Counted from the first letter of the stretch, positions 43,019-51,900 are shown. The stretch: 64,000 nucleotides of DNA from an uncultured Porphyromonas sp. (GCF_938039215.1 NZ_CALHVI010000020.1:1-64000), one strand, 5' to 3'. Notes: generated by a model not told the origin, from the sequence alone. A program made the numbers and translations.

Positions 43019-43160
43019 CGTACATTGTTTTGTACGTGTCATGTACTTCTTTCGCTGTACGGGCATGCCTAAGTCTAGTGCTGGTGATCCACCCCAGGAG
43101 CATCCCTACACCTCCCGTGGGTACCAGCCACTGTAGGAGTTGCAGGATGCTATCTGTCAT
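42738..43160 (-). CDS. small phage membrane protein of the lysis cassette
   Basis: 140 residues: an N-terminal membrane helix (SILQLLQWLVPTGGVGMLLGW), then a coiled segment (AKEVHDTYKTMYDDVHNEL and NSDINLRLARLEQAI) and a Cys motif (GCHLWPHCPI). The last 50 residues are low-complexity and overlap the spanin frame, so they may contribute little. N-in helix plus periplasmic or cytoplasmic coil suits a holin-associated or i-spanin-like protein. It lies 25 bp after the endolysin gene. Confidence 0.5.
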   Translation of the reverse strand: MTDSILQLLQWLVPTGGVGMLLGWITSTRLRHARTAKEVHDTYKTMYDDVHNELTKLSGENSDINLRLARLEQAIARGPGCHLWPHCPIRLQLQRTSQDTDIRTLLGQRTRASRDHPTSRHPPRGTSGDDPPDADADDPP

Positions 43161-43184
43161 GGGTGATACTTATTATTAGTGATA

Positions 43185-43649
43185 CTACTGGTTGATGCCT
43201 ATCGAGACCAGCCAGGTTGGCACAGAGAAACTCGGACAAGCTTTCGGGGCAAGCTGGTTATGTCCAAGGATCTTGGCCCCTGGGAATCGACGATGGAAGT
43301 CAAGGACATACTTCTTGAGGGCTTCTAGTTGCGCAGGAGTACGTGTATCTTTAGGTGTCTTACCATCTTTGGCACACCCGCCTACATAGACGATGTGTCG
43401 TGAGACGGAGTTGTATCCTGCAGCGCCATTAGTGACTTCCCAGGGATCTACCTGGGCATCCTCGTTGTTAGCGACAAGACGCTCTACACGGCCATCGAGG
43501 TGAATCATGTCGGTGTAGCCCACTTGAGACCACCCTCGCCCCCCCTGGGATTTGGGAGATGTATGCCAGCGCCGGATGTCGTCACTACTGACGGCACGCC
43601 CCTCGGGCGTAGCCGTGCAGTGAATGACTAGTTGAGAGAGACGTGCCAT
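43185..43649 (-). CDS. endolysin, N-acetylmuramoyl-L-alanine amidase
   Basis: A 154-residue amidase_2/T7 lysozyme-like enzyme cutting the amide bond between MurNAc and the stem peptide. The zinc ligands are expected at His10 (LVIHCTATPEG), at a late His (ILGHNQL) and at the Cys of PKACPSF. It also has WSQVGYTDMIHLDG. There is no signal peptide, so a holin or another export route is needed. It begins 3 bp after the capsid gene and heads the lysis cassette. Confidence 0.88.
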   Translation of the reverse strand: MARLSQLVIHCTATPEGRAVSSDDIRRWHTSPKSQGGRGWSQVGYTDMIHLDGRVERLVANNEDAQVDPWEVTNGAAGYNSVSRHIVYVGGCAKDGKTPKDTRTPAQLEALKKYVLDFHRRFPGAKILGHNQLAPKACPSFSVPTWLVSIGINQ

Positions 43650-43652
43650 AGC

Positions 43653-44741
43653 TTAAGCAGCTGCGCTGACGATAGCGGCGGTGCAACCCTTGCTACGCAG
43701 AGGCGTACAAATGGAGCGGTGGCCGAGGTTATAGAGATTGCGGTGATGGAGTGGGTCTGTAGAAGCTGTGCTAAGATAGATCTTCAAGGATCCTGATGCT
43801 CGCATCATTGACTTATCATGGAAGAGCACAGAGGCTTGCTTATGCTTGGTCTGCGGAATAGCTCCATAAGCCAGCTTGGTTTTCGCCGTGATGTCATAGT
43901 AGGGCATTTCAATCCACTCGTAGATGTCGAACCCGTAGAGACGAGCGATGGAGCCATTGACATTATCCATGTTATACTGTCTCACGAAGTTTTCGCTAAT
44001 GCTGAGGAGGTCCTGCACATGATCTGAGCATAGCACCAGCACACGCTGACCCTTCGGGATATGATTGTTGTCGCACCACTTCTTCATCTGGAGGAGGTCA
44101 GCAATGGTTAGTTTCTTACGACCACCTTCTTCAGCTGTACCGCCAGAGGTGAGGAAGACAGGTGAATCCTTCTCTTTGTGAGATTGAGGTGCTATGGAGT
44201 GTATTGCTTTATCTCTGATAGACCCTTCGATCGCCAACTTATGTCGCTCCTGAACCGTCCCTAGCTTATCATAGCTAAGCGTGGCGAGTTCCTTGTCTGT
44301 GACGGCCGTCGCTTCGGTCTCGAAGGTTGCCAGTGATACTCCTCTATCGGCATCTTCGAGCGTCTGGATACCGAGTGGATAAGTATTATTATCGATCAGG
44401 ACCTTGGGATCGCCTCCAAGCTCAGCGAAATGGATGACATCGTTATTTGCATGTTCACTGTAATCTGTGATACGAGAGTACCACCCCAGCTGATCCAAGT
44501 CCTGACGCAGTCGCTTGAGTACGATGCCGGTATAGAACTCTTGGAAGAGACCTGCATTTGCACAGCCCGGCTTGTAGAATGCCCCGACGCACAGGGTGAT
44601 AAGGATGGCGGCTACGGCACCAGCCCACAGAGGGGCACCCACGAGGAGCGCCAGCAAGGCACCCACCGTCGCATTGAAGATGAGCCCCCCGACTGCGACG
44701 AAGAGAGGGACTACCCACTGAGGGATTTTCGATTTAATCAT
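43653..44741 (-). CDS. major capsid protein with hydrophobic N-terminus
   Basis: 362 residues. Residues 10-54 form two hydrophobic stretches (VVPLFVAVGGLIFNATVG and WAGAVAAILITLCVGAF). They are followed by a capsid-like body: FQEFYTGIVLKRLRQDLDQLGWYSRITDYSE, VIHFAELGGDPKVLIDNNTYPLG, and KGQRVLVLCSDHVQDLLS. The gene follows the protease/scaffold gene as expected for a capsid. No later ATG would remove the hydrophobic part. I recall similar N-termini in other Bacteroidota Mu-like phages (not checked). The segment could be a scaffold or delta-like region removed by the protease. Confidence 0.7.
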   Translation of the reverse strand: MIKSKIPQWVVPLFVAVGGLIFNATVGALLALLVGAPLWAGAVAAILITLCVGAFYKPGCANAGLFQEFYTGIVLKRLRQDLDQLGWYSRITDYSEHANNDVIHFAELGGDPKVLIDNNTYPLGIQTLEDADRGVSLATFETEATAVTDKELATLSYDKLGTVQERHKLAIEGSIRDKAIHSIAPQSHKEKDSPVFLTSGGTAEEGGRKKLTIADLLQMKKWCDNNHIPKGQRVLVLCSDHVQDLLSISENFVRQYNMDNVNGSIARLYGFDIYEWIEMPYYDITAKTKLAYGAIPQTKHKQASVLFHDKSMMRASGSLKIYLSTASTDPLHHRNLYNLGHRSICTPLRSKGCTAAIVSAAA

Positions 44742-44771
44742 AGAAAGGTTGGTAATAGGTTGAAGTTAGTA

Positions 44772-45713
44772 CTAGTACTGAGGTACCTCGACACCGAACT
44801 CTGCCTTGTAGAGACGGGCATAGGTGGGGTAGTCATTCTTGCGTAGTTGCTCAAGCTCATCAGTGGGGACATCTGAGAGCTTCGCAAACTGGGTAGGCGC
44901 AGGTCCACCCTGAGGCTGGATGATGCTAGAGGGGCGCTTACCTTCCTGGATGTTAGCCAGTGTCTGGCGGAGCATCTCTCCACCCAGCGCAGCTCCGATC
45001 TTGCTGTAATGCTCCCGCTGACCCTCAGTGATCTTACCACACTGGATGGCATCATTGATCTGATCCTGAATGATCGACTGCTGGAGTGAGTTTGCTTCAT
45101 CTACCCGCTTCTTGAGCTGAGCGATGGCACTGATCACCTCGGCTTCGCTTGCGGTGGTAGGTAGCCCTAGAGCTAGGGCAATCTGTTCGTTCATTGTTTC
45201 ATTAGTAATAGGTGAGACTTGCTGTTTTAATTGGATAAGCGGGATATCTGCCGACTCCTCCCCCTTTCCCAGGGTGATCCGCTTGCCATCTTGGTTGTAC
45301 AGCTCCACAGCGAGGGCATCATCATTGGCACCGATGTCTACGATGGAGACTTCATCGAGCTTACTTTTACTGATAGTCATACGGGTCTGCCCTGGGAGGA
45401 GGAGGGCGGGATCATCACTAAGCTCAATGACCGTCAGACCTGCCGATGCCATGCGGAGCATATCATTCTCCCACTTATTGGCGATCTTCATGGCGAACTC
45501 ATCTGACTCGTCGAATACAGGTGTACCGATGATCTTATCTCCCTCAACACGGATATTCTCAATACGCCCAATAGGCATATCCTCTCTGCCATATCTGCGA
45601 TGCATCCAGAGGAGGACGGGATTACGCTGGTACTGGGATAAATCCACACCTGAGGTGAGGACTCGCGAGCCGTAGGAGTTGAGGCTACTCGTGCTGATGA
45701 TAACTTGCTTCAT
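44772..45713 (-). CDS. prohead protease / scaffold protein
   Basis: 313 residues. The N-terminal part (1-150) resembles HK97-type prohead proteases: QRNPVLLWMHRRYGREDMPIGRI holds the candidate catalytic His, and MASAGLTVIEL and KLDEVSIVDIGANDDALAVEL hold the Ser region. The C-terminal part is helical and charged (RVDEANSLQQSIIQDQIN), as in protease-scaffold fusions such as Mu gpI/gpZ. The start at 45713 was chosen because MKQVIISTSSLN begins the domain; the ATG at 45788 extends it without features. It is the first gene of the leftward structural operon. Confidence 0.75.
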   Translation of the reverse strand: MKQVIISTSSLNSYGSRVLTSGVDLSQYQRNPVLLWMHRRYGREDMPIGRIENIRVEGDKIIGTPVFDESDEFAMKIANKWENDMLRMASAGLTVIELSDDPALLLPGQTRMTISKSKLDEVSIVDIGANDDALAVELYNQDGKRITLGKGEESADIPLIQLKQQVSPITNETMNEQIALALGLPTTASEAEVISAIAQLKKRVDEANSLQQSIIQDQINDAIQCGKITEGQREHYSKIGAALGGEMLRQTLANIQEGKRPSSIIQPQGGPAPTQFAKLSDVPTDELEQLRKNDYPTYARLYKAEFGVEVPQY

Positions 45714-45848
45714 TGCTCTGTGATTGATTTCTGAGGCAAAGGTCGGGAGGCTGTATAAGGGATGGAAAAACCACTGCAAAGACTTCACTGAAAGTTGATT
45801 AGAGGGTATTGTTGGGGGACTTTTGTAGTCAAAAAAGCCCCCCTAATC

Positions 45849-47399
45849 ATGGCATCTCCCAAGCAAAAAGAAGCCCTTGAGCGCTGGAAGGCTCGGTGTG
45901 AGCTCATACGCTCGACTACCGCCTTCATCCCGACTGAGACCCCAAGCGAGAAGGACAAGCGTATTCGTCGTCTCCTTGGTGACTACAATGCCTTCGTCGA
46001 ATACTACTTCCCTCAATTCACCTGGGACGAAGAGCGGCAGCGTCATATCTCTTGTGCCAAGTTTCACGTAGATGCTGCCAAGACGATACGAGATAATGCC
46101 AACCTGAAAGCTGTCTTCAAGTGGGCCAGAGGGCATGCAAAGAGCACGCACATGGATGTCATGGTACCTCTATGGCTTAAGGCGCATCAGTATATAGGCC
46201 GGCGCTTAATTAATGTGATGGTCTTAGTGGGGAAGAACTTAGATAATGCCAAAACTCTCCTCTCAGACATTCAGGCTGAGTTCGAGAGCAACCAGAGGTA
46301 TATCGCAGATTTTGGCGTACAGGTGAATCAAGGGTCCTGGGAAGAAGGTCGCTTCGTCACGGCCGACGGCATAGCATTCTTCAGCCTTGGCCGTGGTCAG
46401 TCACCTCGAGGATTACGCCACAGAGAGCACCGCCCCGACTACATCGTGATTGACGACTTGGATGATGATGAGATCGTACTTAACAAAGACCGTGTCAATA
46501 AGCTCACCGCTTGGGTGCGTGAGGCCCTCTATGGAGCACTAGATGGTGGTAGAGGGCGGTTTATCATGGTTGGTAACCTCATCGCTCGTAACTCCGTGCT
46601 CCAGAACATAAGCTCTATCCCTGGGGTCTACGTCTCTCAGGTCAACATCCTTGACTCTCAAGGAGAGGTTAGCTGGTCCGATAAGTGGACACGGGAGGAG
46701 GTGCAGGCACAGAAAGACTTCATGGGGTACCGCTCCTTTGAAAAGGAGAACATGAATAACCCCATCCTCGAAGGCTCCGTGTTTAGGGCCGAGTGGATCA
46801 GGTATAAGAAGATTCCCTCCCTCTCTACCTACGAGGACATGGTGCTCTACATAGACCCGAGCTGGAAGAGCACTAAGAAGAACGACTACAAGGCTGCTAA
46901 GCTCTGGGGTACGACCAAGACGGGAGAGCTGCACTGCATCCGCCCCTTCCTCCGTCAGTGCTCGGTAGCCGAGATGGTTCGATGGGTCTACGACACCTAT
47001 GAGTGGGTCACGGGGCTAGGGGCCACGCTCCGCATCTATATGGAGGCAAGCTTCATGCAGGATACCTTGCTCGACGAGTTTTCGACCGAGGGGAATCTAA
47101 GAGGCTACCAGCTACCCATCACGGGGGATAAGCGGGCTAAGCCTAACAAGTTCGCTCGTATCGAGGCGATATCTCCACTCTGGGAGCGAGGTAAGGTGTA
47201 CTATAATCTTGACCTCAAGGATGATCCTGATATGCTGGTATCCATTGAGCAGACTTTGAGCCTTGAGGCTGGTATGTCTGGACATGACGACGGCCCCGAC
47301 GCTGACGAAGGAGCTATCTGGCTCCTGCAGCGTCGTAGTCGCACGCAAGATATAGCTCCTCGGATTGGTCGCCGCCCCAAGAACCGTAATAACTGGTAA
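45849..47399 (+). CDS. phage terminase large subunit (Mu gp28-like)
   Basis: The packaging motor and nuclease, 516 residues. The Walker A variant is KWARGHAKST and Walker B is DYIVIDDLDDDE. The nuclease domain begins VLYIDPSWKSTKKND with the expected Asp, and GPDADEGAIWLLQ lies near the end. The start at 45849 (MASPKQKEAL) was preferred to 45795, which adds a hydrophobic segment reading through the promoter region. It heads the rightward packaging/head block; the leftward structural operon diverges 135 bp away. Confidence 0.88.
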   Translation: MASPKQKEALERWKARCELIRSTTAFIPTETPSEKDKRIRRLLGDYNAFVEYYFPQFTWDEERQRHISCAKFHVDAAKTIRDNANLKAVFKWARGHAKSTHMDVMVPLWLKAHQYIGRRLINVMVLVGKNLDNAKTLLSDIQAEFESNQRYIADFGVQVNQGSWEEGRFVTADGIAFFSLGRGQSPRGLRHREHRPDYIVIDDLDDDEIVLNKDRVNKLTAWVREALYGALDGGRGRFIMVGNLIARNSVLQNISSIPGVYVSQVNILDSQGEVSWSDKWTREEVQAQKDFMGYRSFEKENMNNPILEGSVFRAEWIRYKKIPSLSTYEDMVLYIDPSWKSTKKNDYKAAKLWGTTKTGELHCIRPFLRQCSVAEMVRWVYDTYEWVTGLGATLRIYMEASFMQDTLLDEFSTEGNLRGYQLPITGDKRAKPNKFARIEAISPLWERGKVYYNLDLKDDPDMLVSIEQTLSLEAGMSGHDDGPDADEGAIWLLQRRSRTQDIAPRIGRRPKNRNNW

Positions 47400-47429
47400 C
47401 CCTCATTAATCTCTAATTAATCACCGATT

Positions 47430-47699
47430 ATGGACATCCTCTCAATCAATCGCAACCTAGCCAAGGCTATCAATCTCATCATCTACGACTACGAGCTAGC
47501 GAGAGCTAAGCGCCGTGCTAACCGCTACACTCGTCTGACAGGCCTAAGGTCGGTAGTCATCCTCACAGAGCGCAAGAGGCTAGGGATAAAACGCATCCTA
47601 CCCATAGCCATCAAGCTTGACTCCGTACCTCCCTATAAAAGGGGGCTCTGCATGCGTAAGGCTCTATATGTAGCACCTCGCTATACCCACCCTCAGTAA
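47430..47699 (+). CDS. small basic phage protein of unknown function
   Basis: 89 residues, rich in Arg and Lys (AKRRANRYTRLTGL, ERKRLGIKR), with no recognised domain. It sits between terminase and the gp36-like gene, 30 bp after the former and 1 bp before the latter, so it is very likely translated. Confidence 0.55.
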   Translation: MDILSINRNLAKAINLIIYDYELARAKRRANRYTRLTGLRSVVILTERKRLGIKRILPIAIKLDSVPPYKRGLCMRKALYVAPRYTHPQ

Positions 47700-47700
47700 T

Positions 47701-48120
47701 ATGTACATCACGGACCAAGACTATCGCCTTGCTATCTCAGAGGAGGAGCAGGCGATCATAAGCGAGTATCCTCAAGAGTGGCAGGCAGCAGAGCTTGCCT
47801 CTATGGAGTTAGCCTCAGGTTACCTCCGTGCTAGATACGATGTGGATCAAGAGTTCCGCAGAGAAGGCTCCGAGCGTAGTCCTCTCCTCGTGCTAACCAT
47901 CGTACACCTCACACTCTATCAGATGTGCCACCGCCTGCCGATGGCTATGGCAATGGAGCGGTACAGAGAGCTCTATGATGGGGCCATCCAGTGGCTATCA
48001 GATGTACAAAAGGGGAGAAATAACCCCAACCTGCCGACCCGAACCGATCCCGAGACGGGCAAGACCGGGCTAGACTCCATCAGATCGGGATCACTCCCCA
48101 AATCCACCTACCACTACTAG
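47701..48120 (+). CDS. head-tail protein, Mu gp36-like (DUF1320)
   Basis: 139 residues. It starts MYITDQDYRLAISEEEQAII and contains ELASMELASGYLRARYDVDQEF and LTIVHLTLYQMCHRLP, the helical pattern of Mu gp36/DUF1320 proteins. It lies next to the portal gene. It is believed to be a head completion or connector protein. Gaps of 1-2 bp separate it from its neighbours. Confidence 0.7.
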   Translation: MYITDQDYRLAISEEEQAIISEYPQEWQAAELASMELASGYLRARYDVDQEFRREGSERSPLLVLTIVHLTLYQMCHRLPMAMAMERYRELYDGAIQWLSDVQKGRNNPNLPTRTDPETGKTGLDSIRSGSLPKSTYHY

Positions 48121-48122
48121 CT

Positions 48123-49394
48123 ATGTCAAGAGCAAGACAATCCAATATCAAGACCGAGCGTGATAGCAAGCTCCTTGAGCTAGCTAAGAGTATCCAAGCT
48201 CGTCGTATATCAGCCGAAATTCAGAGCAAGACAGATACTCTCACATCCAAGGATATTGCCTCTTGGAGACGAGCGTGGCAGATAGCCTTGTCGGTCGACA
48301 ATCCCCGACGTATCCTGCTGCATGACATCTATAGAGACAGCCTCGTCGATGGGCATCTATCTGGGTGTATCGAGCAGCGGAAGAACCGCACCAAAGGTCG
48401 TCCCTTCCGCCTCCTTGACGCTGACGGCAAGGAGATCTCCGAGGCAACCGCTCTCTTCGAGAGGGAGTGGTTTTCGGATTTCATAGACCTAGCCCTAGAT
48501 AGCATCTTCTGGGGACACTCTCTCATTGAGGTCGGTGAGGTAGTGCGCCCCAAGATCGGGGGATTACGCTTTTCGGGGGTCTGGCTAGTGCCACGAAATA
48601 ACGTGATCCCTGAGTATGGTGTCATCTTGAGAGACCAAGGCGATGACATCCAGCAAGGCATCCCCTATAGATATGGCGACTACTCCCGTTGGCTCATCGA
48701 GTGCGGTAAGCCGAAGGACCTCGGTCTACTCTTAGGCTGTGCCCCATATTACATTAGCAAGAAGAATATGGGGGCCTACTGGGATACGTTTGGTGAGATC
48801 TTTGGCATGCCGATGAGGATTGCAAATACCTCAGCGACCAACAAAGCGGATATTGCACGTATTGAGGCTACGATGGAGGATATGGGCGCTGCCTTCTGGG
48901 GGGTCTTCCCTGAGGACACCAAAATATCGTTCCAGGAGTCAAGCCGTGGCGATGCCTACAATGTCTATGACAAGCGCTTAGACCGATGTGACCGAGAGCT
49001 AAGCAAGATTCTTCTTAATCAGACAATGACGATCGACAATGGAGCCTCACTCAGCCAGAGTCAGGTGCATCTGGAGATTTTTGACAATGTCTGTATCTCT
49101 GATGCTCGTCGTATGGCTTACATCATCAATGACCGGCTCCTGCCCTTGATGGCTGAGTCTGGCTTCCCCGTCGATGGGCTGACCTTTGCTTGGGACTATA
49201 CCGACGACATGAGCGATGCTGAGATACGTGAGCAGGAGCGGGTCATACTCCAATACTACGATGTCGATCCCCAGTACTTCATAGACCGCTACGGAGTGCC
49301 TATCACAGGGCGCAGGGAGGCAAGCAATCAGCCCCTCCAGCCGATAGCTGAGGATAAAGCGCAGCATAGCCTTCAGCCCGATTTTTTCGCCTAA
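48123..49394 (+). CDS. phage portal protein, Mu gp29-like (DUF935)
   Basis: A 423-residue portal ring protein. The features are LHDIYRDSLVDGHLSGCIEQRKNR, LIEVGEVVRPKIGGLRFSGVWLVPRN, and KKNMGAYWDTFGEIFGMPMRI, the clearest DUF935 segment. The last codons are GAT TTT TTC GCC TAA, creating a T TTT TTC -1 slippery heptamer, and the downstream MuF frame is open in the -1 frame across the stop. A portal-MuF fusion may therefore be made as a minor product. Confidence 0.88.
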   Translation: MSRARQSNIKTERDSKLLELAKSIQARRISAEIQSKTDTLTSKDIASWRRAWQIALSVDNPRRILLHDIYRDSLVDGHLSGCIEQRKNRTKGRPFRLLDADGKEISEATALFEREWFSDFIDLALDSIFWGHSLIEVGEVVRPKIGGLRFSGVWLVPRNNVIPEYGVILRDQGDDIQQGIPYRYGDYSRWLIECGKPKDLGLLLGCAPYYISKKNMGAYWDTFGEIFGMPMRIANTSATNKADIARIEATMEDMGAAFWGVFPEDTKISFQESSRGDAYNVYDKRLDRCDRELSKILLNQTMTIDNGASLSQSQVHLEIFDNVCISDARRMAYIINDRLLPLMAESGFPVDGLTFAWDYTDDMSDAEIREQERVILQYYDVDPQYFIDRYGVPITGRREASNQPLQPIAEDKAQHSLQPDFFA

Positions 49395-49422
49395 GGGGGC
49401 TAGGCTCTACACCTCAGCCCCC
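49382..49422 (+). promoter_or_regulatory. candidate -1 frameshift signal at the portal/MuF junction
   Basis: The slippery heptamer T TTT TTC (49382-49388) is in phase with the portal frame. A 6-nt spacer containing the stop is followed by the stem GGGGGCT (49395-49401)/AGCCCCC (49416-49422), with an extra GG/CC pair inside. The -1 frame is open from about 49373 to the MuF gene. All parts of a bacterial -1 frameshift signal are present. Confidence 0.6.
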
Positions 49423-49501
49423 AGCTAAACGACCTGCCCTAGCTGAGCGCTACAGCCTACTGCATCGTCAGCTTGGTAGCCTCTACTCAGCCACCTGCCC
49501 C

Positions 49502-50758
49502 GTGTGTCTGGCGAGCAAGAAGGGGAAAGGGGAAGGGATGCGAGCATACCGACAGGGGATATTTGCTCGAGCTGCCAAGCACGTATATAAGCATAAGGGG
49601 TTCAAAGCATCAATGCTCCAGGATGCGCCGGTAAGAGCCGCCATCGAGGAGAGCTATGACATCTTGCGGTCTTCACTCGAGCACATCTCACATGATACCC
49701 CCGAGGCGGTGCGCTCTGTCCTGGATGATAACACCTACATCTTCTCGGGCTTCCGCACCTATCACTCTCTGAGAGAGCTGGGGCTAGCGCTAACGACCGA
49801 AGAGGGGCATATCCGCTCCTGGGGTGACTTCAGAGAGCAGGTGCTAGAGGTACATCAGAAGTACAATGTCAATTACCTCGAGGCTGAGTACGACCACGCT
49901 GTGGGATCAGCCCTGATGGCGGACCGCTGGCTAGAGCAAGAGCGCTCAGGAGGGAGGTATAACCTCCAGTATCGCACGGCTGGAGATAGTAGAGTACGAC
50001 CCGATCACGAGGCGCTTGAGGGCATCACCCTACCCAAGAGTGATCCATTTTGGCTCAGCTACTACCCGCCTAACGGCTGGCGCTGTCGTTGCTCCGTCGT
50101 GGAGGTCTTGCCAGAGGACTACCCAATCTCGGATAGCGACAAGGCTAGCGCTCTCGGGGAGCGTACGCTGAAGGGCAATAAGCAGGAGGTATTCCGGGGG
50201 AATCCGGGCAAGGACTTACGCATCTTCCCCGACAGGCACCCCTACTACGGCTCTAAGGGTATAGCCCATTGTGGCGTAGCTCAGCATGCCAAGGGTGACA
50301 AGGATGTCGAAGGGGATGCTTGCAAGGTCGTACGAGAGATTGAGCAGGCAAGAGTGGCTAAGAAGAAGATCGAGCTAACGATCGAACAGAAAGCCTACCG
50401 AAAGACTCTGCAGGAGAAAGCCTGGGAGCGCTACAGAGATGCTTACCTGTCGAGCAATGGCATCCAGATCAAGATCACCCATAAGGGGATCAAAGAATAC
50501 CTCAACCAGCCTCATGTGCACTACTTCGCCAAGAACGAACTGATACGCAGGCTTCCTCAAGTACTCAAAGATGCAAAGTACCTGGGGGCTGTGCCCTATC
50601 ATAAGAGTAACCCGAACATCGTGCGGTCTCATCTCTTCGAGCTGACGATCAATGGGGACAAGACCTGGATCATCGCCCGTGAAGATCTAGCTGGCGAGAT
50701 CACCGTATACAGCATCACGGATGATCCGAGCATCCTAGACTACCTCAAAAAGAAATAG
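49502..50758 (+). CDS. MuF-like head morphogenesis protein (gp30/gpF) with C-terminal nuclease-like domain
   Basis: 418 residues from a GTG at 49502. The MuF core includes LQYRTAGDSRVRPDHEALEG and YYPPNGWRCRCSVVEVLP, the hallmark of phage head morphogenesis proteins. The C-terminal 100 residues (about 318-418, IKITHKGIKEYLNQPHV, KDAKYLGAVPYHK, and LTINGDKTWIIARED) look like a barnase/colicin-type (BECR) nuclease domain, as found on MuF proteins. The frame is open for about 40 codons upstream with coding-like sequence (LAERYSLLHRQLGSLYSATC) and no ATG, GTG or TTG, so the true N-terminus may come from frameshifting out of the portal gene. Confidence 0.78.
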   Translation: MCLASKKGKGEGMRAYRQGIFARAAKHVYKHKGFKASMLQDAPVRAAIEESYDILRSSLEHISHDTPEAVRSVLDDNTYIFSGFRTYHSLRELGLALTTEEGHIRSWGDFREQVLEVHQKYNVNYLEAEYDHAVGSALMADRWLEQERSGGRYNLQYRTAGDSRVRPDHEALEGITLPKSDPFWLSYYPPNGWRCRCSVVEVLPEDYPISDSDKASALGERTLKGNKQEVFRGNPGKDLRIFPDRHPYYGSKGIAHCGVAQHAKGDKDVEGDACKVVREIEQARVAKKKIELTIEQKAYRKTLQEKAWERYRDAYLSSNGIQIKITHKGIKEYLNQPHVHYFAKNELIRRLPQVLKDAKYLGAVPYHKSNPNIVRSHLFELTINGDKTWIIAREDLAGEITVYSITDDPSILDYLKKK

Positions 50759-50853
50759 CCCCTAAGCAACTCCCCTGCTGGAACTACAATCCAGTTCAGA
50801 GTTGCCTAAGAGCTATCTCCATGCCACAAAGATAAGCATTTCAGTCCAATCAT

Positions 50854-51378
50854 ATGCGCTCAAGCAAACAGCTCTTTGGCGACATCCTCGAGGATATGCG
50901 TGTGAAGCTTGCCGATGAGTTCGATCGCAACTTCCAGCGCAAGGCCTTTTTCGATCGCCCCTGGGCTCCTCGCCAACCAAGGCCAAAGGAGCGAGGCTCT
51001 CTACTGCTGGTCTCTGGCAAGCTACGGAGGTCTCTAAAGTCCCACATCCGAGATACGAGTGTGGTATTCACCTCTGCCGTGCCCTATGCAGCCGCACACA
51101 ATGAGGGGGTAGATGGCATGCTGCACGTCAAAGCCCATCGACGACGATCCTATCAAGCGACACGCCTAATCCGAGGCAAGCGAGGGCTAAAGCGTGCAAG
51201 AGTCACCATCTCCGCTCACCTGGTCAGAAATCACTACATGCAGCAAAACCTACCAGCCCGCCCTTTCATTGGCTGGCATCCTAGGCTAGGTGACTACATC
51301 AGCAGTATCGTTAAGTCACAACTAGAGTCATGGATGGCGGAGATCAAGCAGGAGGTCGAGAGCCACAACAAGCACTAA
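50854..51378 (+). CDS. virion morphogenesis protein, Mu gpG-like
   Basis: A 174-residue basic protein of the phage virion morphogenesis family. The features are RKAFFDRPWAPRQPRPKERG, LLLVSGKLRRSLKSHI, VVFTSAVPYAAAHNEG, and a final LPARPFIGWHPRL, all typical of Mu gpG and P2 gpS-like tail completion proteins. There is a 95-bp gap after MuF with an inverted repeat (about 50767-50808, AGCAACTC...GAGTTGC). Confidence 0.8.
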   Translation: MRSSKQLFGDILEDMRVKLADEFDRNFQRKAFFDRPWAPRQPRPKERGSLLLVSGKLRRSLKSHIRDTSVVFTSAVPYAAAHNEGVDGMLHVKAHRRRSYQATRLIRGKRGLKRARVTISAHLVRNHYMQQNLPARPFIGWHPRLGDYISSIVKSQLESWMAEIKQEVESHNKH

Positions 51379-51396
51379 CCAATCACCCTACATAAT

Positions 51397-51900
51397 ATGC
51401 GACGACATCTCTTCGACAGCATCTGTGAGCGTCTCAAGGGAAAGATCCCCGAAATTAAGTACTATGACCTCTGGAACGAGAGCATGAGTGCTATCCAGAC
51501 GGGCCCAATCTTCGACACGCCAGCTGTCTTTTTTGAGTTCGATCCAGTGACCTTCAGCCACCAAGCTCGGGGCATCCCTCGAGGGACCGTGACACTGACC
51601 CTGCATGTCATCACCAAGTACATCCCGCTACGCCCTCTACGTAGTAGCGATGCCCCCACGGGATTAGCTCACCTCGAGCTCTTAGAGCGCATTGAGTCTG
51701 CCCTGACGGGCTTCTCGGGGCAAGGCTTCAGCCCACTCTTACTATCATCCTCCGAGATAGACCATAACCACGCCGAACTACAAGATCACAAAGAGCGCTT
51801 CAAGACTTCCGTGAGCTATCCGTCTAACTTCGGGGCGGGTGGTAGTGGAGTACGCCTATCGTCACCCATCAGCCTTACCATCACCGAGGCGGAGGGCTAA
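51397..51900 (+). CDS. phage protein, tail terminator-like position
   Basis: 167 residues with an alpha/beta layout (SICERLKGKIPEIKYYDLW, then TVTLTLHVITKYIP and LELLERIESALTGF). Small proteins with this layout after gpG are often tail terminators (Mu gp37/gpU type). It is the last gene of the rightward block. Its stop codon lies within the 22-bp stem of the following terminator. Confidence 0.5.
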   Translation: MRRHLFDSICERLKGKIPEIKYYDLWNESMSAIQTGPIFDTPAVFFEFDPVTFSHQARGIPRGTVTLTLHVITKYIPLRPLRSSDAPTGLAHLELLERIESALTGFSGQGFSPLLLSSSEIDHNHAELQDHKERFKTSVSYPSNFGAGGSGVRLSSPISLTITEAEG

